This document shows, in pieces, positions 12,980 through 25,216 of a DNA stretch of 64,000 nucleotides. The notes beneath the pieces are model-generated. The model did no database searches, had not been told where the DNA came from, and saw nothing but the letters and a program-made list of their open reading frames with translations. The DNA is from Perca fluviatilis. Lineage: Eukaryota > Chordata > Actinopteri > Perciformes > Percidae. The stretch spans positions 15,172,597 through 15,236,596 of the forward strand of contig NC_053120.1 of the NCBI RefSeq assembly GCF_010015445.1, in the 5' to 3' direction. Positions within the stretch are counted from its first letter, which is position 1, and the number at the start of each line of letters is the position of its first letter. A program made the position numbers and the translations under genes.

Positions 12980-14740
12980 CTGGTCCTCAGCTGGTCCGAC
13001 TCGAACACTGTTTGCTGTACAAAACTGTCTGACCTGCAATAAGTTTCAGTTTTTCTATCCATTCATTCTAAATATAATTCATTTATTTAGGAATAGGAAG
13101 ATTTTCTAAGTTTCTAAATTCCCCACCACCTAAAGTCTGGTCAGCAAGAGCTTTTATTGTCACCGAGTGTGTTAACAAAGAACAAACTTAATACATAGCA
13201 TGCAACGTAACAATAAACGTGATTAATTACTTTTTTTGCCAATGCAAACATCTGAGAAACTAGGAAGTTATTTCCTGACAAAAAACATCAAATACTAATA
13301 AGTAAGTTAGAAAACCCCAACTGAAAAATTATAAAAACAAGTCCAATTGAAAGGTATGTGCAGTGCAAATTATATTGCCTACCCATTGTATGGACTCACT
13401 GAGCAACAGTATACAACATACAAAATAAAATGTATTTCTGTGACAAAATTTGTAATTTATAAACTTGGATGCAACTTAATTTGTGTAAATACATGTAAGG
13501 TATGTCAAAACACCAAAACCCAGAGTGTATAACTGAAACTGAATTAAACCCAAGTGGTCTATTTCAATTATCCATGACTGACTATTTGAACTGTTGATTT
13601 TGCATTGCATTGAATTTGCATTGAACAGCACAGTGTGTGCACCTACTGCAGCAGTCAAAACTTGCAAGGAGTGCTGAAACAACATATAACGTAACACCAA
13701 AACTAAAAATACGGAATGAAAGTAGGAATATATACAGTGAAAGTTTGAATATATAGAAAGACAGTGAAAAAATAGAAGACATATTGAATATATAGAATAA
13801 AATCTGATGTCATCAAGGCACTGACCCCATCTTGCGTTTTCAATGTGATTTATCCATACGGATGTTGCTGCAAGAAGTGGGAGTCAGAACGAAATCTAGT
13901 ATCAGCAATCCTTATTAATAAAGAGAGAATTAACACGCTGCTGAATGCAATATATTCACGGTTTCATCGTGGGAGACTGGGAGAATGTAGTGAACTTAAC
14001 AGGCCAGGCAGTTCTGTTCAGTTCACTGCTGGTCTTTCACAATGAAACAGTGAATACATTTCTTCATTAGTCTAATGGTTCTGAACACAGTTACCAGTAT
14101 TATTTTGGCCTGTATATGCATTTACCAAGTTGTTAATGATTAATTCATTAGGATTGCATCCAACTTCTTGCAGCAACATTCAGAAGAATTATTTACATCG
14201 AAAACACATGCTGGCACCAGTGTCTTGATGACGTCAGTTTCAATCCACATATTCTGAATGTCATTGAAATAATCTGATGTGTTGGCTTGTCAAACTTGTT
14301 AACTTGTAATGAAATGTCCCACTAAATGAGCCAACAATGTAACAATATATAATATAATAATAACAACGTCATTTCTTTAGACCTCTAATGAAAAAAATTC
14401 AAATCACCCTTTATTATGTAATAATAATTTTCAAATATAAATTATTTAAAACCAAATGAGAAAGAAAATGGATATTGTGCAGCTAAGAGACAATCAAATT
14501 AAGGATCAGCTCACTGAGTTTCTGGAGCCACAAACTGGAGGTGCTGCACAGTTCCAGGAAATACTAGAGGCACTACATCTCCCATCATTCCAAGGGGTGC
14601 TTGGAAAACTCAGAGGAGGAAGTGCACAGTGAACTAGCATTAGGCAGGATCACCTGCCGGTAAATGGATGGATGCATGGATAGATCATTTTGAGAGACAT
14701 TTCATTCCAGTTGGACAGGATATAAACATCTGCTGCACTA
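12980..14740. other. 3' flank of copy C / intergenic between C and B promoter
   Basis: The part 12980-13270 duplicates 6420-6800 downstream of copy B. It contains AGTTTCAGTTTTTC (about 13043), which resembles a weak ISRE but is shared with the 3' flank of B, so it is probably not a promoter. No gene was seen in the remainder. Confidence 0.4.
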
Positions 14741-15589
14741 ATACTTCCTATTCTTTGACTTCAATGTTGCTGAATTGGTCACTGATCTCATCAAAGTAAT
14801 TATCTGCGAAGCGAAGCATCTGGATGATGGCGCTGAGCAGCAGGATGTCACAGTTCGGGTCCAACTCCAAATCCTCGCTGTAGTTCTTCACCGGAACAAC
14901 ACAGGATAGGGGCACACCGAGCCGGGCGCTGACCTCCTGCATCTGGATCATAAAAAGTTTTTTTTCTAAAGACCACAATGATTTTTGTATAGTAGTCAGA
15001 TTAAATATTTATGCGTCTGGGTCCTTCATCACCATGTCGGGGTTCTTATTCGCAAAAATAACTGTCTCGCTCTACATTATCCCTTACTGGTTACCTGCCA
15101 TCTCACTCATGTATTATTGCTCAAGTACTACAATACATGAGTCCTTAAGGTATGATTTCCCACAATTTAGGCATTTAAGAAGAAAATCTCAAATCAGTGT
15201 TTATACCTCTTCAATCCAGTACAAAAAACACAAATTGTTTTCTTATTCTATAAACTCTTAAAATCCTCACAATTTCCTTTATGTAGCCACTCTTGTAAAT
15301 GTTCCTCACGTCCTCTGTCACCAAAGGGCAGGCTTCATCTACTTTAGTGACCAGGACCAGCTGAGGAATCCCTGAAAACACCAGAGCAGAAACAACATTT
15401 CCAAAAAATATCAGGCTGTCAAAATGTTGAGGTAACACTTCTAAAATACTTTAAAAATATTTGTGTTGCAATTATAACAACCATTCTATGGTTGATAGAC
15501 AATTCTAAATAACAGATGTCTTTAACTAACATTAACATTAACAGTTTCAAATCACTAAAATCACTCATTTACTCATTCATTATTCCGTG

Positions 15590-15960
15590 GTGTCACTTTT
15601 GAAGCAGTTAGGTTAAGGAAGATCATGGGTGGGCTTATAAAAAGTAAGTTTCGGTGACACACAGGACAAGAACGGGAAGGTTGGGTTTAGGAAAAGTGAC
15701 ACGCAGGACACGATCCCCGATCTCCGGGGTGAAAGTCATGTTATTTGACCCATCCACCACCCCAATCACCAAAACAGAATTTTGGGCTTTCATACTACTC
15801 ACTATCGTTGTCGCTCTTAATACTACGTCGTCTTCAAGCGCTACATAGCTGCTGCTCTGTCCGGTGAGTTCTACACACACACTGAAGGGTGCTTTTTGCG
15901 TCGTATCTGACGCTGACAGACACTGCCCATGCGTCCATATTTTACGAGTTCAGAGTGAGA
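15590..15960. mobile_element. Non-autonomous DNA element, copy 1 (inverted relative to 55122-55651)
   Basis: The block from GTGTCACTTTT to TATTTTACGAG is the reverse complement, with divergence, of 55140-55640. Shared stretches include the CCGGTGAGTTCTACACACAC motif and CCGGGGTGAAAGTC-like segments. This copy's terminal repeat is degraded. It sits in an intron of pseudogene C. Superfamily not assigned. Confidence 0.6.
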
Positions 15961-16530
15961 AAGGGTTGATATGCTATAGACACTGCTGTTCTTGCCCTAT
16001 TGTGAAAATGTTTGAGGACACTATATTGTGCATACATTTCCCACTTTAGCAGTTGCTATAAGAAGTTGAAACCTTCATGAGTTTTACAAAGTTAAAGGAT
16101 TACTTTTTGAGAACAGAACAAACTACAGCTCAAGTGGAAAAACTAGAAGCGCGAGCATGCAGTTGGGTAGCAGAAATAGTGCATTTACTACTTGTAAGCT
16201 AGTAGTTCGGTGTTGATAAATGATACAGTAAATATACAACTTCACTACCAGCAGTTCCAGCGGCTGTAAACCACTGTCTTGGTGGTGCGGGGGGGGACTG
16301 CTTAGAAAGCAAGGGGGTGCTTTAAAAAAAAAAACTATTAAAAAATCTTGACATTATTTAAATTAGGTAGTCACCCTATGGGGTATTTGAGTGTGCATCT
16401 ACAATATTCTTCATTATAATGAAATGGGACTACATTTTACTGACCCATTAAGTTGACCTTTCTGCGGATAGCATTCAGCTTCTCCTCCAGCTTTGTGGGC
16501 ACGATGGAGACCTTTGGCAGGCGTCAGTGA

Positions 16531-16562
16531 TATAGTTAGATATATAGATATATAGATATAGT
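16531..16562. repeat. TATAGA-type microsatellite at an exon fusion point
   Basis: A short run of TATAGATA repeats lies exactly between P-loop exon sequence (ending GTTGATAGAATT on the plus strand) and exon-6-like sequence (GCGTCAGTGATATAG). It replaces about 1.08 kb present in copy B and probably grew from the deletion junction. Confidence 0.8.
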
Positions 16563-17749
16563 TGATAGAATTAAAGAAGCTGGACTTTCCAGCTCCAACT
16601 GGTCCAATGAGCAGAACCCGAGCCTGGGACACAGAGCTGACTGTGGGTTTGTACGTCTTAATAGTCTCCATCAGCTCCTTCTTCTTCCTGTAGGAACAAG
16701 AAAACATTATAGCTGCTGCGCAGCATTGAGCTGGACATTCTTAGAAGGTAGAAGAAGAAAGAGGAGGAAGACAAATGAGAAATACTGGAGGGTCCATCAG
16801 CAGAATTGTGCGGACCAAAAGTTATCAAATAAAATAACTTTGAAATCATGCATCTTATCAACACAACACCAGAGGCGGCGTCAGTCGATTTTGCCGGGGC
16901 TACAGCCCCGAATGTTTATATATAGCCCCGGATCTCTCGCTTTCTCTTTTTTTTTTAACAAAAATAAGTATAATAGGATAAAAAAGGCCCAGAATGGCAC
17001 ATGCAAATTAAGAAGAAAAGTATTTTCCAATACACTCGCAGTGCGGGGTCCGACCATGTTGTATTTGTTGCCATCACCCAGCAACCGTCTCTATAGCTGC
17101 TTTCTGACCGGAGGGATTTTTGCAGTTCCTAGAACATAAAATTTCTAGAACCCTTTTTTTCTCGGGTTCCGACTTGACCAATTTAAGTTCCTCTGGCTGC
17201 AGTTCCTGTAACCCTTTCAGCTCCTACTTCAGGGCAGAGTCTTTTCGCTGTTCCCTTTTCCGCATAGGAACCTAGGTCAACGAGGGTCGAGTTTCCGGTA
17301 CAGACGGACCAACAACAGGACAATTTTAACAATTTTTGCCATCATCTTCAACACTAAATTTGCTTCTGACAACATTTTAGGCGAGAAATTAACTGTTTAG
17401 ATTTCGAATATAGGCAGCCTTGCTCAAATTGATGCCGAACTGACAATTTGCTTCCAAAGTTTTCAGAGTTGAGAAGCACCATGAAGTGAGGCGACAGCCA
17501 GCAGGCTTCGCCCCGCCGCTAGCTCGTCGCTTGGACAGTCCTGCTCAGAGACCCGGCTGTAGCTGTGCGAGGTCTCTCAGACCGGTCTCGTAAATAAGAG
17601 GCTTTTATTTCGCCGTTGACGGTTCATTTGTTTAAATATCACAACACATGTCCATCATAAGATTAAGGAGAACCTGTGGTTAACTGTCTGTTCGGAGTTA
17701 AACTCCACAAGCGCTGCGCCTCGCGGGCTTGACAACCTCACTGGCCGCG

Positions 17750-17750
<1 letters not shown>

Positions 17751-17842
<92 letters not shown>
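17751..17842. repeat. (CA)n microsatellite
   Basis: About 46 uninterrupted CA units in the intron of pseudogene C between its third exon and the fused exon. Confidence 0.97.
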
Positions 17843-17846
<4 letters not shown>

Positions 17847-17910
17847 AGAGAAAGATACCTCGTTTCCTTCGTGAGACTTGTTTAAATTATGACAAATATG
17901 CTATATATAT

Positions 17911-18011
17911 TTAGCCTGGATGCCAGCGCGAATTTAGCCCCGCCCACAAAAATTCGGGGGTCGGGAAGTTCATATTCTGACTAGAATCTGAGTATGACCA
18001 CGTCAGGCTAA
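17911..18011. mobile_element. Short MITE with TTAGCCTG ends
   Basis: About 100 bp bounded by TTAGCCTGGATGCC and its complement CGTCAGGCTAA, flanked on both sides by ATATAT. This is a short non-autonomous element of a kind common in teleosts; no superfamily can be given from ends this short. Confidence 0.5.
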
Positions 18012-19000
18012 TATATATTAGATTTAGTATTTAGTTCATACTATTTTTGGTGTATTTGTTTTCTGATTTTAACGCTATACTGACCGTTGCCGTGCTTGCA
18101 TCACTCCCTTACCCCTCCTAGTTCCTATGGCCACTTGGCCAGTGCGAATGCAAATGGAAAACGGTTTTGGGGGAGAGTAGTTAGTAGATCTGCTTAGAAG
18201 TGGACTTTTCCTATAATTACGTTCCTGTAACTACTTGGTCGGAAAGCAGCTTATGTGAGGAAAATTAACACAAAGTTGTATACCAATGATGTAGTTTGAA
18301 ATTCCTGTGGCGCAGACCCGTGTGTCCACTCTCGCTGTAAAAAGCTGCGCAGCTTCAGGTTTATGGATGCGCTGTCGACATGCTGCGGCAGATGTGACGT
18401 GTTTATGCTCTGTGTATTTCTGCAGTAGTTCCACCTCCGACGTAGAGCAGCATACAGCCACTTCCCTAAACTTTGTCTCATTCAGAGACCAGAGACAAAA
18501 ACGGGGCTCTGTGTCTGTTAGAAGGTCTGAGAGATACTGTATCAGCAGAGAAACAACAGACTATGGTGCAGGTAGATTATTTTCTGAAATATAGTGACTT
18601 TATTCTTGTAATAGCCATATTTTTTCAAAATATCATGACTCCTCAAAATCTCAGAGAACACAGATGGGATGAGTTATATTTTGATTGTGCACAAAGTTTT
18701 GGACATGAGCAGAAATCTTGCTCAAACACATCTGAAATATTACAGTCCAGGGGTTTATTAATAAATTACAATGAATAATGTATCATTGAGGTGAATAATT
18801 GTCATATGCAAATTTAAGGAGGTTACTTCCTCAACAAAAGACGAGGGAAGAGTAAATGATGCTAGGCTACATGTGTGCTGACTCAGAAATAATTAGAAAA
18901 GTCGATCCAAAGGAAAATAAATAGTTGAAAGCAATATAGAATGCCTGAGAGCCTTACTGCAATATATTCCATTATGTTTTTATATTTGGATTGTAATCTA

Positions 19001-19487
19001 CAGTACAGGCCAAGTTTGGACACACCTTCTCATGCGTTTTTGAGAATGCGTGATGAATTCAATGATGGAGGTTGCGCGCAGATGACCTGGCCTCCACAGT
19101 CACCGGACCTGAACCCAATCGAGATGGTTTGGGGTGAGCTGGACCGCAGAGTGAAGGCAAAAGGACCAACAAGTGCTAAGCATCTCTGGGAACTCCTTCA
19201 AGACTGTTGGAAAACCATTTCAGGTGACTACCTCTTGAAGCTCACCAAGAGAATGCCAAGAGTGTGCAAAGCAGTAATCAGAGCAAAGGGTGGCTACTTT
19301 GAAAAAACTAGAATATAAGACATTTTAACGTTTTCAGTTATTTCACACCTTTTTGTTAAGTACATAATTCCACATGTGTTCATTCATAGTTTTGATGCCT
19401 TCAGTGAGAATCTACAATGTAAATAGTCATGAAAATAAAGGAAACGCATTGAATGAGAAGGTGTGTCCAAACTTTTGGCCTGTACTC
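19001..19487 (+). mobile_element. Tc1-like element, internally deleted
   Basis: Terminal inverted repeats begin CAGTACAGGCCAAGTTTGGA and end with TCCAAACTTTTGGCCTGTAC, flanked by TA dinucleotides (18999-19000 and 19488-19489). These are classic Tc1/mariner features. Between them, about 90 residues of transposase C-terminus remain, including WPPQSPDLNPIE with the third catalytic residue and the tail VIRAKGGYFEKTRI. The DNA-binding domain and the first two catalytic aspartates are deleted, so it is non-autonomous. It lies in the large intron of pseudogene C. Confidence 0.9.
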
Positions 19488-19489
19488 TA

Positions 19490-20600
19490 TGTTTCCCTTT
19501 ACATAAAGATATTTCCAGCATATTGATTCAGAAAAAGGTAGAAATAGGTGCATAAAAATTCATTAGAATGCAGGAAATGAAGTGTTTAATGCTCAAAATT
19601 TTCTCTGAGAGGACCCCCAGAATCCCACCATCATAAGTCACCAGAATTTTCAATGTTTTAAACTTAGCGACAACCATCGGGACTAGTCTGGCATAGGACT
19701 GGACCTATATGCAAAGTTTTTAGAGCTGCCTGGCCCCTAATAAATAACTTTTTCATCTCATGAAAAGTTGTTTATTACTTTCTTGGTAGCGGTCATGGTT
19801 TTGGGTAAATTTATGAGGATTTGTCAAGAATTGTACAATTAAAAACAGTATAGCACAGGAAGCATGGTAAACAAATTGACTTCATAGTTTGCATAGACAC
19901 TGAGTCCATTATAATCTGAAATAGCTGGTATGTCCAGACAAACCATAGACTGTTAATATTAATGGACAATGCATCCGGTTCGGGCGGTGCTGCAAATGCG
20001 GAAGTGCCTTAAACCTGCATTCCATCTGAATTCCAGCAGGGGGAACACGGTGCGGTTGCAAAAGGAGTTTGGTTTCTGTAGAAGTTTTATGAGAAAGTGA
20101 CCCACTTCTCACTTGATTGATTACCTCAGTAAACATTTTCATAATGAGTTTATGGTCTCAATCGCTAGTTTTGTTTTCTGCAACACAGAATGATGTTCAT
20201 TTTATGAATTATGGTCTTGTTGATTTTTAAATTGGCGATAAAGCAGGGGGTGTTTTAGGGTGTGGCTATGATGTGATTGCCAGTGAAAGTGTGTAACGTA
20301 ACGTCTCCCTCACTCCTCCTTCTCGTCTAAAGTTGTCACATCCGCAACCAGGATGGCTGCGCCCGTAACAGCAAACTCGACGTCTCATAGCAGATCTCCA
20401 CAAACCAATGGGTGACGCCACACATGCTCTGTCCACTAATTTACAGTCTGAGTCAAACATAGCGGCATTGCATTCCACCGCACTTGAACACATTCAATAT
20501 TACATTTAAATGATTAAAACACTGCTATTTTTCCAGATTGTCAATTTGTCACACTGTATGGTATATTGTACTGTAGCATGTTAAAAGCATTATGTGCAGG
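19490..20600. other. Intronic sequence of copy C with a dispersed-repeat relic
   Basis: Around 19930-20500 the sequence (ACCATAGACTGTTAATATTAA and following) resembles a widespread non-autonomous teleost repeat, from memory, but no clear ends were found. No host exon was seen in this interval. Confidence 0.3.
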
Positions 20601-21295
20601 ATGGTAGCTTACTCAGATTCCCAGGTGATAGTTCTCCATGGACGCTCAAGTTCGGTGGTTTCTGTTAAAAGCAAAAACAACTTTTATAAAACAATGATCT
20701 TATCAAATTTGACAAAAAAATATATATATATATATATATATTACCCTCCTACATGTATTTAACTGTACCTTTTTCTTTAACAACACATGGTATCATCAAT
20801 ATCACAACATATTTTATGATATTAATAATAATCTTTTTGTCTGCTGTTTGGGTTGACACACACAGATGAAACATTGTATTAACATTTCTTGACGAGAAGT
20901 CCAACAATATTACCTGTAGTATTAAAGGCAAAGAACGAAGAGTGACAACCACATACAGTATGAAACCTCCACATCACCTGTAGGCCTACACAGGGAGGGG
21001 GGACCTCAGTGGTTCCCGTGACATATTTCATGGATATACCTTATTATAGTCAACGCATAACAATATTAAAAAAATAAATACATTTAAAAAAAATAATGTC
21101 CTGAATATTGCAACAGAGATGCAATTTCCTCTCATTTTTAGGAACTTTTCTCTGTATTATATATAGTTTTTTAATTTTTAACTCAACTTTGGTTTTAACC
21201 GCGTAGTTTTCTAATGCAGGACGATTAACAGAGAGGGAAGGCTCTGTGAATATAGCTTGTGTTCATTACCCTTATTCTGTTTATATCTTATAGGC

Positions 21296-21441
21296 AAAAT
21301 GTCATATTTAATGTATTAAATCATAAAATGTCCATGATGTCAGATATTTTATAATTAACCATTTTTGTTTTAAAACAAAACCCAAAACATACAGCTCACA
21401 ACATGAACACATCCCCTCGACCGATATAGATATATATAGAT

Positions 21442-21496
<55 letters not shown>

Positions 21497-21771
21497 ATAA
21501 TAAACTTACCCTCGACTTCATAGTCTTCACACTCAGACAGCTGGTCTGTTGAAGTACATCTGACTGCTGTCATCAGATGTTGAGAAATACTTTTCACTAA
21601 ATTAAAGTTTTAAGCCCCCACAAAAAATGTCATTTTTAATGTATTAAATCATAAAATGTCCATGATGTCATCAGATTTTATAATTAACCGTTTTTATTTT
21701 TGTTTTAAAACAAAACCCAAAACATACAGCTACACATGAACACATCCCTTCGGCCCGATATAGATATAGAT

Positions 21772-21869
<98 letters not shown>

Positions 21870-22130
21870 AATTTATAATAAACTTACCCTCAAATTCATA
21901 GTCTTCACACTCAGACAGCTGGTCTGCTGGAAGTACATCTGACTGCTGCCATCAGATGTTGAGAAATACTTTTCACTAAATTAAAGTTTTAAGCCCCCAC
22001 AAAAATGTCATATTTAATGTATTAAATCATAAAATGTCCATGATGTCATCAGATTTTATAATTAACCATTTTTGTTTTAAAACAAAACCCAAAACATACA
22101 GCTCACAACATGAACACATCCCCTCGACCC
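21296..22130. repeat. Tandem duplication of an exon-2 remnant with TA microsatellites
   Basis: A unit starting near AAATGTCATATTTAATGTA occurs at about 21296, 21629 and 22003 (spacing 333 and 374 bp; the third is partial). Units 1 and 2 each carry a TA or TATC microsatellite (21423-21490, 21776-21868), then a splice donor and a fragment of IFI44-like exon 2 (edges 21510 and 21888). Each fragment reads, on the minus strand, SADQLSECEDYE then a donor, that is, the exon's two ends joined with everything between removed. They lie just downstream of pseudogene C's exon 2. Confidence 0.8.
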
Positions 22131-22194
22131 CTGAACCCAGTCATCACCAGTTAAAAACATTGAGACAAGATTAAATAATAACCATAATATTCAA

Positions 22195-22275
22195 CTGTAA
22201 TAATATAATAATAAGTTTATTTATAATGCACTTTTCATCAAAATATCTCAAAGTGCTACAGGTTAGAAACAAAAA
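22195..22275 (-). mobile_element. SINE/LINE 3'-tail-like fragment
   Basis: The minus strand reads TGTAGCACTTTGAGAT then AAAGTGCATTATAAATAAA and an ATTATT tail, resembling the 3' ends shared by many teleost LINE/SINE pairs. A related fragment occurs at 58920-59025. Only the tail is present. Confidence 0.45.
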
Positions 22276-23309
22276 AAAAGATGAGCAGTTTAAAATACAA
22301 AAAAGAATATTATATATAAAATTTATAATATTTATAGTAAACTTACCCTTGACTTCATAGTCTTCACACTCAGTCAGATTGATGTCATTGCCATGCATTT
22401 CTGCAGCATTCTGGCTATTGGTTAACATGGAGTTCATAGTGGACAGCTGGTCTGCTGAAGTATGTAAAGGAGGCTGAATGAACCTTTGACGTTTACTCAC
22501 TTTGGTCTCTAAATAAAAAAGAAACACAGATGCATTAGAAATGGAGGATATCTAGACTAATTTAGCTTGGTTAATCCCTCTGGATTTTGAAGACCAATAA
22601 AACCATTGATGCAATCATCTTGAAACTACATTACACACAAAAAAGAACCATTTTGATTTGAACCATTCAACAGCATGATAAACTATACTTGAAATTAAAA
22701 ACTAAGTTTACATACCGTATTCTATTCCTGAACTGGGTGGATCAGATGAAAGATTACTATACTGTATACTGTACACAGGCCTATAATTACTAGGATTGAT
22801 AAAGCCCCACTTTAGCTGCTGTCAGATGTTGAGAAATACTTTTCACTAAATTAAAGTTTTAAGCCCCCATGTGTGGAAAAATTGTTGTTTTAATAGATGA
22901 ACATTCTTAATCTTCTTTCGATTTAACTCTAAAATACTTGAATTAAAGCTTCAACATTGAATAACAATGTATAAAATAAAATTGTGTTTTATTTAAAGTC
23001 TATGATTGAAACATACAAAAATCATTCAACACTGAAAGTCCTGCACCGTTTTTAGCTACCTAGCACATGTTCAGACACAAACTATAAATATTTTCTGTCC
23101 AAATGAAAAAAACATTTTCCACACCTTGATAGCTATGTCTGTTGACTTCGGGTCAAATTGATTCAATTTTTGTTCTATATCAGAAACATGGGACGTAGAA
23201 ATAAAAATGTGTAGAAGAAAAAATTTACAATTTAAAACGTTGGAAAAACTCAAAACAAAAAAGGCGTCAAAAATGTCGAAAAAATGTTTTTCAAGGTTGA
23301 CGGGAAGAC

Positions 23310-23372
23310 AAACCAGGAAAACGAAAGTTACTGTTCCAACCAACAGTAACTTTTGTTTTCCTGGTTTGCCAG
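23310..23372. repeat. Inverted repeat upstream of exon 1 of copy C
   Basis: The segment starting ACAAACCAGGAAAACGAAAG is followed within a few bases by its near-perfect complement (CTTTTGTTTTCCTGGTTTGC). Only the second arm is present at the equivalent place in unit 1 (about 605-630), so the first arm belongs to the extra segment of unit 2. Confidence 0.75.
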
Positions 23373-23515
23373 TCTTACAAATGGTAGCTGGGACAAATAC
23401 TCGGGTTATGATAATGTTTTTCCAACACCACCCCCATTGTAACATATTTTCACTGATGAAACCCTTTAATATTAGCCAGCTATATATTATACTATGTTAA
23501 TATTTGCAGCCTTAC

Positions 23516-23607
23516 CTTATCTTCAAGATAGTTGATGATGGTGAACAGCTTTACAGTAGGCATATATAGACACGATGCCAGGCAGGCAGTTTCAGAAACG
23601 AAACTGG
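23516..23607 (-). promoter_or_regulatory. ISRE-like/TATA promoter and exon 1 of copy C
   Basis: Minus strand: an ISRE-like palindromic block (AGTTTCGTTTCTGAAAC, 23589-23607), then TATATA (23562-23569), then a short leader and donor AAG|GTAAGG at 23516. This is nearly identical to 771-862. It points toward exon 2 of pseudogene C and looks intact even though the gene is broken. Confidence 0.6.
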
Positions 23608-24289
23608 AAGTGCGGACTGGAATAATTTTGCCTTCAAAATAAAACTGATGTTTGTGTCTGAATTTCCCTGTGTAAATTCCAATGTGCATTTCAAAGGTGT
23701 TTGCTAAGTGTAGCTCCGTTTTAAACTGTGAATAGTTGTTTAGGTAGGCCTACTAATGTTGTTTTACCAAGCACTAAACTATTTGCACACAATGCATGGA
23801 CCTTTTTTACATCAGACATTCTGACTTATATAGGAAAAGCACAGCTGAAATTGATAACCTTAACGATGGCTCAATTCCATTAAGTGTCAGTAAGCTATTT
23901 CAGAGAGTCAGCATGCACAATACCAGGGCCATGATCTCCTAAGTGGAATGCAGCCATCATTAATGCTTTTGAATAGAAGCGAGGTAAAGTTAGTTTTGTT
24001 TTCGATATTCGCCAGACATTCACCGACAAATGGCAATACCTCCTAAACGACTTGGTTAAAAATTATTTAAACCCTATTGCCGCTAGAAAAGGCAAAGCTA
24101 TCAATGTTTCACAATCTTAATTTTCCGTTATTTTCACTCTATAGAATAAGCACTGTCTCACAAAAGGCGCCGCAATGTAAGTTTCGCCGGAAAAGCTTCG
24201 CTCTTGACAGAGAAGCGAGTAAGGGACCGTGGGGAAAGTGCACTTTTCTTTGTTTCTAAGAAACGCAGAGGGTGTGTTTTGTAATAGCT

Positions 24290-24714
24290 TTGTCCAAAAG
24301 TGAGACAGAGACATCAAACCAGTATCATTCAGTAAAGGAGGACAGGGGACAACTTTCACAACCTCTCCCTTTACCCCTAGTGGCTGAAATTGGTATTGCA
24401 TGTTGAAAATTAACATTCTTTTGTAATAGCTTTGTCCAGCGAGACAGAGACATCAAACCAGTGTCATTCAGTAGAGGAGGACAGGGGACAACTTTCACAA
24501 CCTCTCCCTTTACCCCTACTGGCTGAAATGGGTATTGCATGTCCAAAATTAACATTCTTTTGTAATAGCTTTGTCCATGAGTGAGACAGAGACATCAAAC
24601 CAGTGTCAATCAGTAGAGGAGGTCAGCGGACAACTTTCACAACCTCTCCCTTTATCCCTAGTGGCTGAAATGGGTATTGCATGTCCAAAATTAAAATTCT
24701 TTTTGTAAGGAGGT
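24290..24714. repeat. 142-bp tandem repeat array inside the left terminal inverted repeat
   Basis: The phrase CAGAGACATCAAACCAGT recurs at 24306, 24445 and 24587. About three units are present, each containing CAACTTTCACAACCTCTCCC. The array is the inverse of 39724-40370. Confidence 0.9.
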
Positions 24715-24955
24715 GGTGGAAGCCTTTCCAGTGACACCATCTGAAATAATGATACCTTCCCGTATGCGTCTCCTGTCTGAGCTACGTAAGGGGGTGGCTG
24801 GAACAATCCTAGAAGCATCAGGTATGTATTGTAAGCACACAATTAAGGAGAATCTTGCACTGATCCTTCAGTGTGAGTGCTCTTTACTACACATGGGCAT
24901 GAAAAAGCCAAGGCTCCCACAAACTGATATAGTCATTTTTGAGTGGCGAGTTTGA
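24713..24955 (+). other. Unidentified open segment at the inner edge of the left repeat
   Basis: A frame of about 80 codons without ATG starts after a plausible splice acceptor (TTTTTGTAAG|GAG near 24710) and ends at TGA 24953-24955. It reads EVVEAFPVTPSEIMIPSRM, then LRKGVAGTILEASGMYC, and ends IVIFEWRV. No domain was recognised. Its position just inside the terminal repeat makes it a candidate exon of a transposon-borne gene. It could equally be a chance frame. Confidence 0.3.
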
Positions 24956-25216
24956 TTTGTATTATTATGTTGGCTTTACAATGGTAATGAAAACATACTG
25001 TTTATATATTTATTGGTTATTATAATGGCTTCAAGCATTATCTTAGTCTTTACATATGACCTAATTAAAATATTTTGATTTCTACCCTGAAAAGGAATGA
25101 AGAACTCACTATTTGTATATACTATAGTAATATATGTATAATTTAACAGTTAAGAGACTACAATATATAAACCATGAATTAACTATAAAATTTGCAATTG
25201 ATTCGGAAACACTTTA

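Larger units (their letters stand above)
14748..23540 (-). pseudogene. IFI44-like copy C, TLDc-type pseudogene
   Basis: Identifiable exons are: non-coding exon 1 ending at 23516; exon 2 22347-22508; exon 3 20613-20661 (49 bp); a fused exon 16445-16687; exon 7 15271-15371 (101 bp, TKVD motif present); and terminal exon 14748-14942 (195 bp). Exon 2 begins MNSMLTNSQ but then jumps directly to NAAEMHGND: 127 codons, nearly the whole TLDc domain, are lost in frame. The fused exon keeps the P-loop (GPVGAGKS), then passes through a TATAGA-rich microsatellite into the end of the exon equivalent to 8460-8631 in B. About 1.08 kb of B-equivalent sequence is missing, including the whole G3 exon, and a 2-bp insertion shifts the frame. 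The promoter and the last two exons look healthy, so transcription is possible, but a functional GTPase-like protein is not. Confidence 0.85.
22554..23969. repeat. Segmental duplication, unit 2 (left part)
   Basis: Matches 1-1072, including promoter and exon 1. It carries about 200 bp extra (near 23135-23335) and about 130 bp extra (near 23755-23885) relative to unit 1. Homology continues at 40687 after the 16.7 kb insertion. Confidence 0.85.

Noticed and set aside
13040..13056. AGTTTCAGTTTTTC as an ISRE for copy B
   Set aside because: The second half-site is imperfect, and the block is a duplicated 3' flank also present at about 6515, not promoter sequence.
17655..17914. Frames made of Cys-Val or Thr-His repeats
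   Set aside because: Translation of the (CA)n microsatellite.
24117..24555. Repeated minus-strand frames (LNDTGLMSLS) in the 142-bp arrays, also at 39831-40431
   Set aside because: They arise because 142-bp units keep short frames open; the same frames appear in both orientations and both arrays, with no domain.
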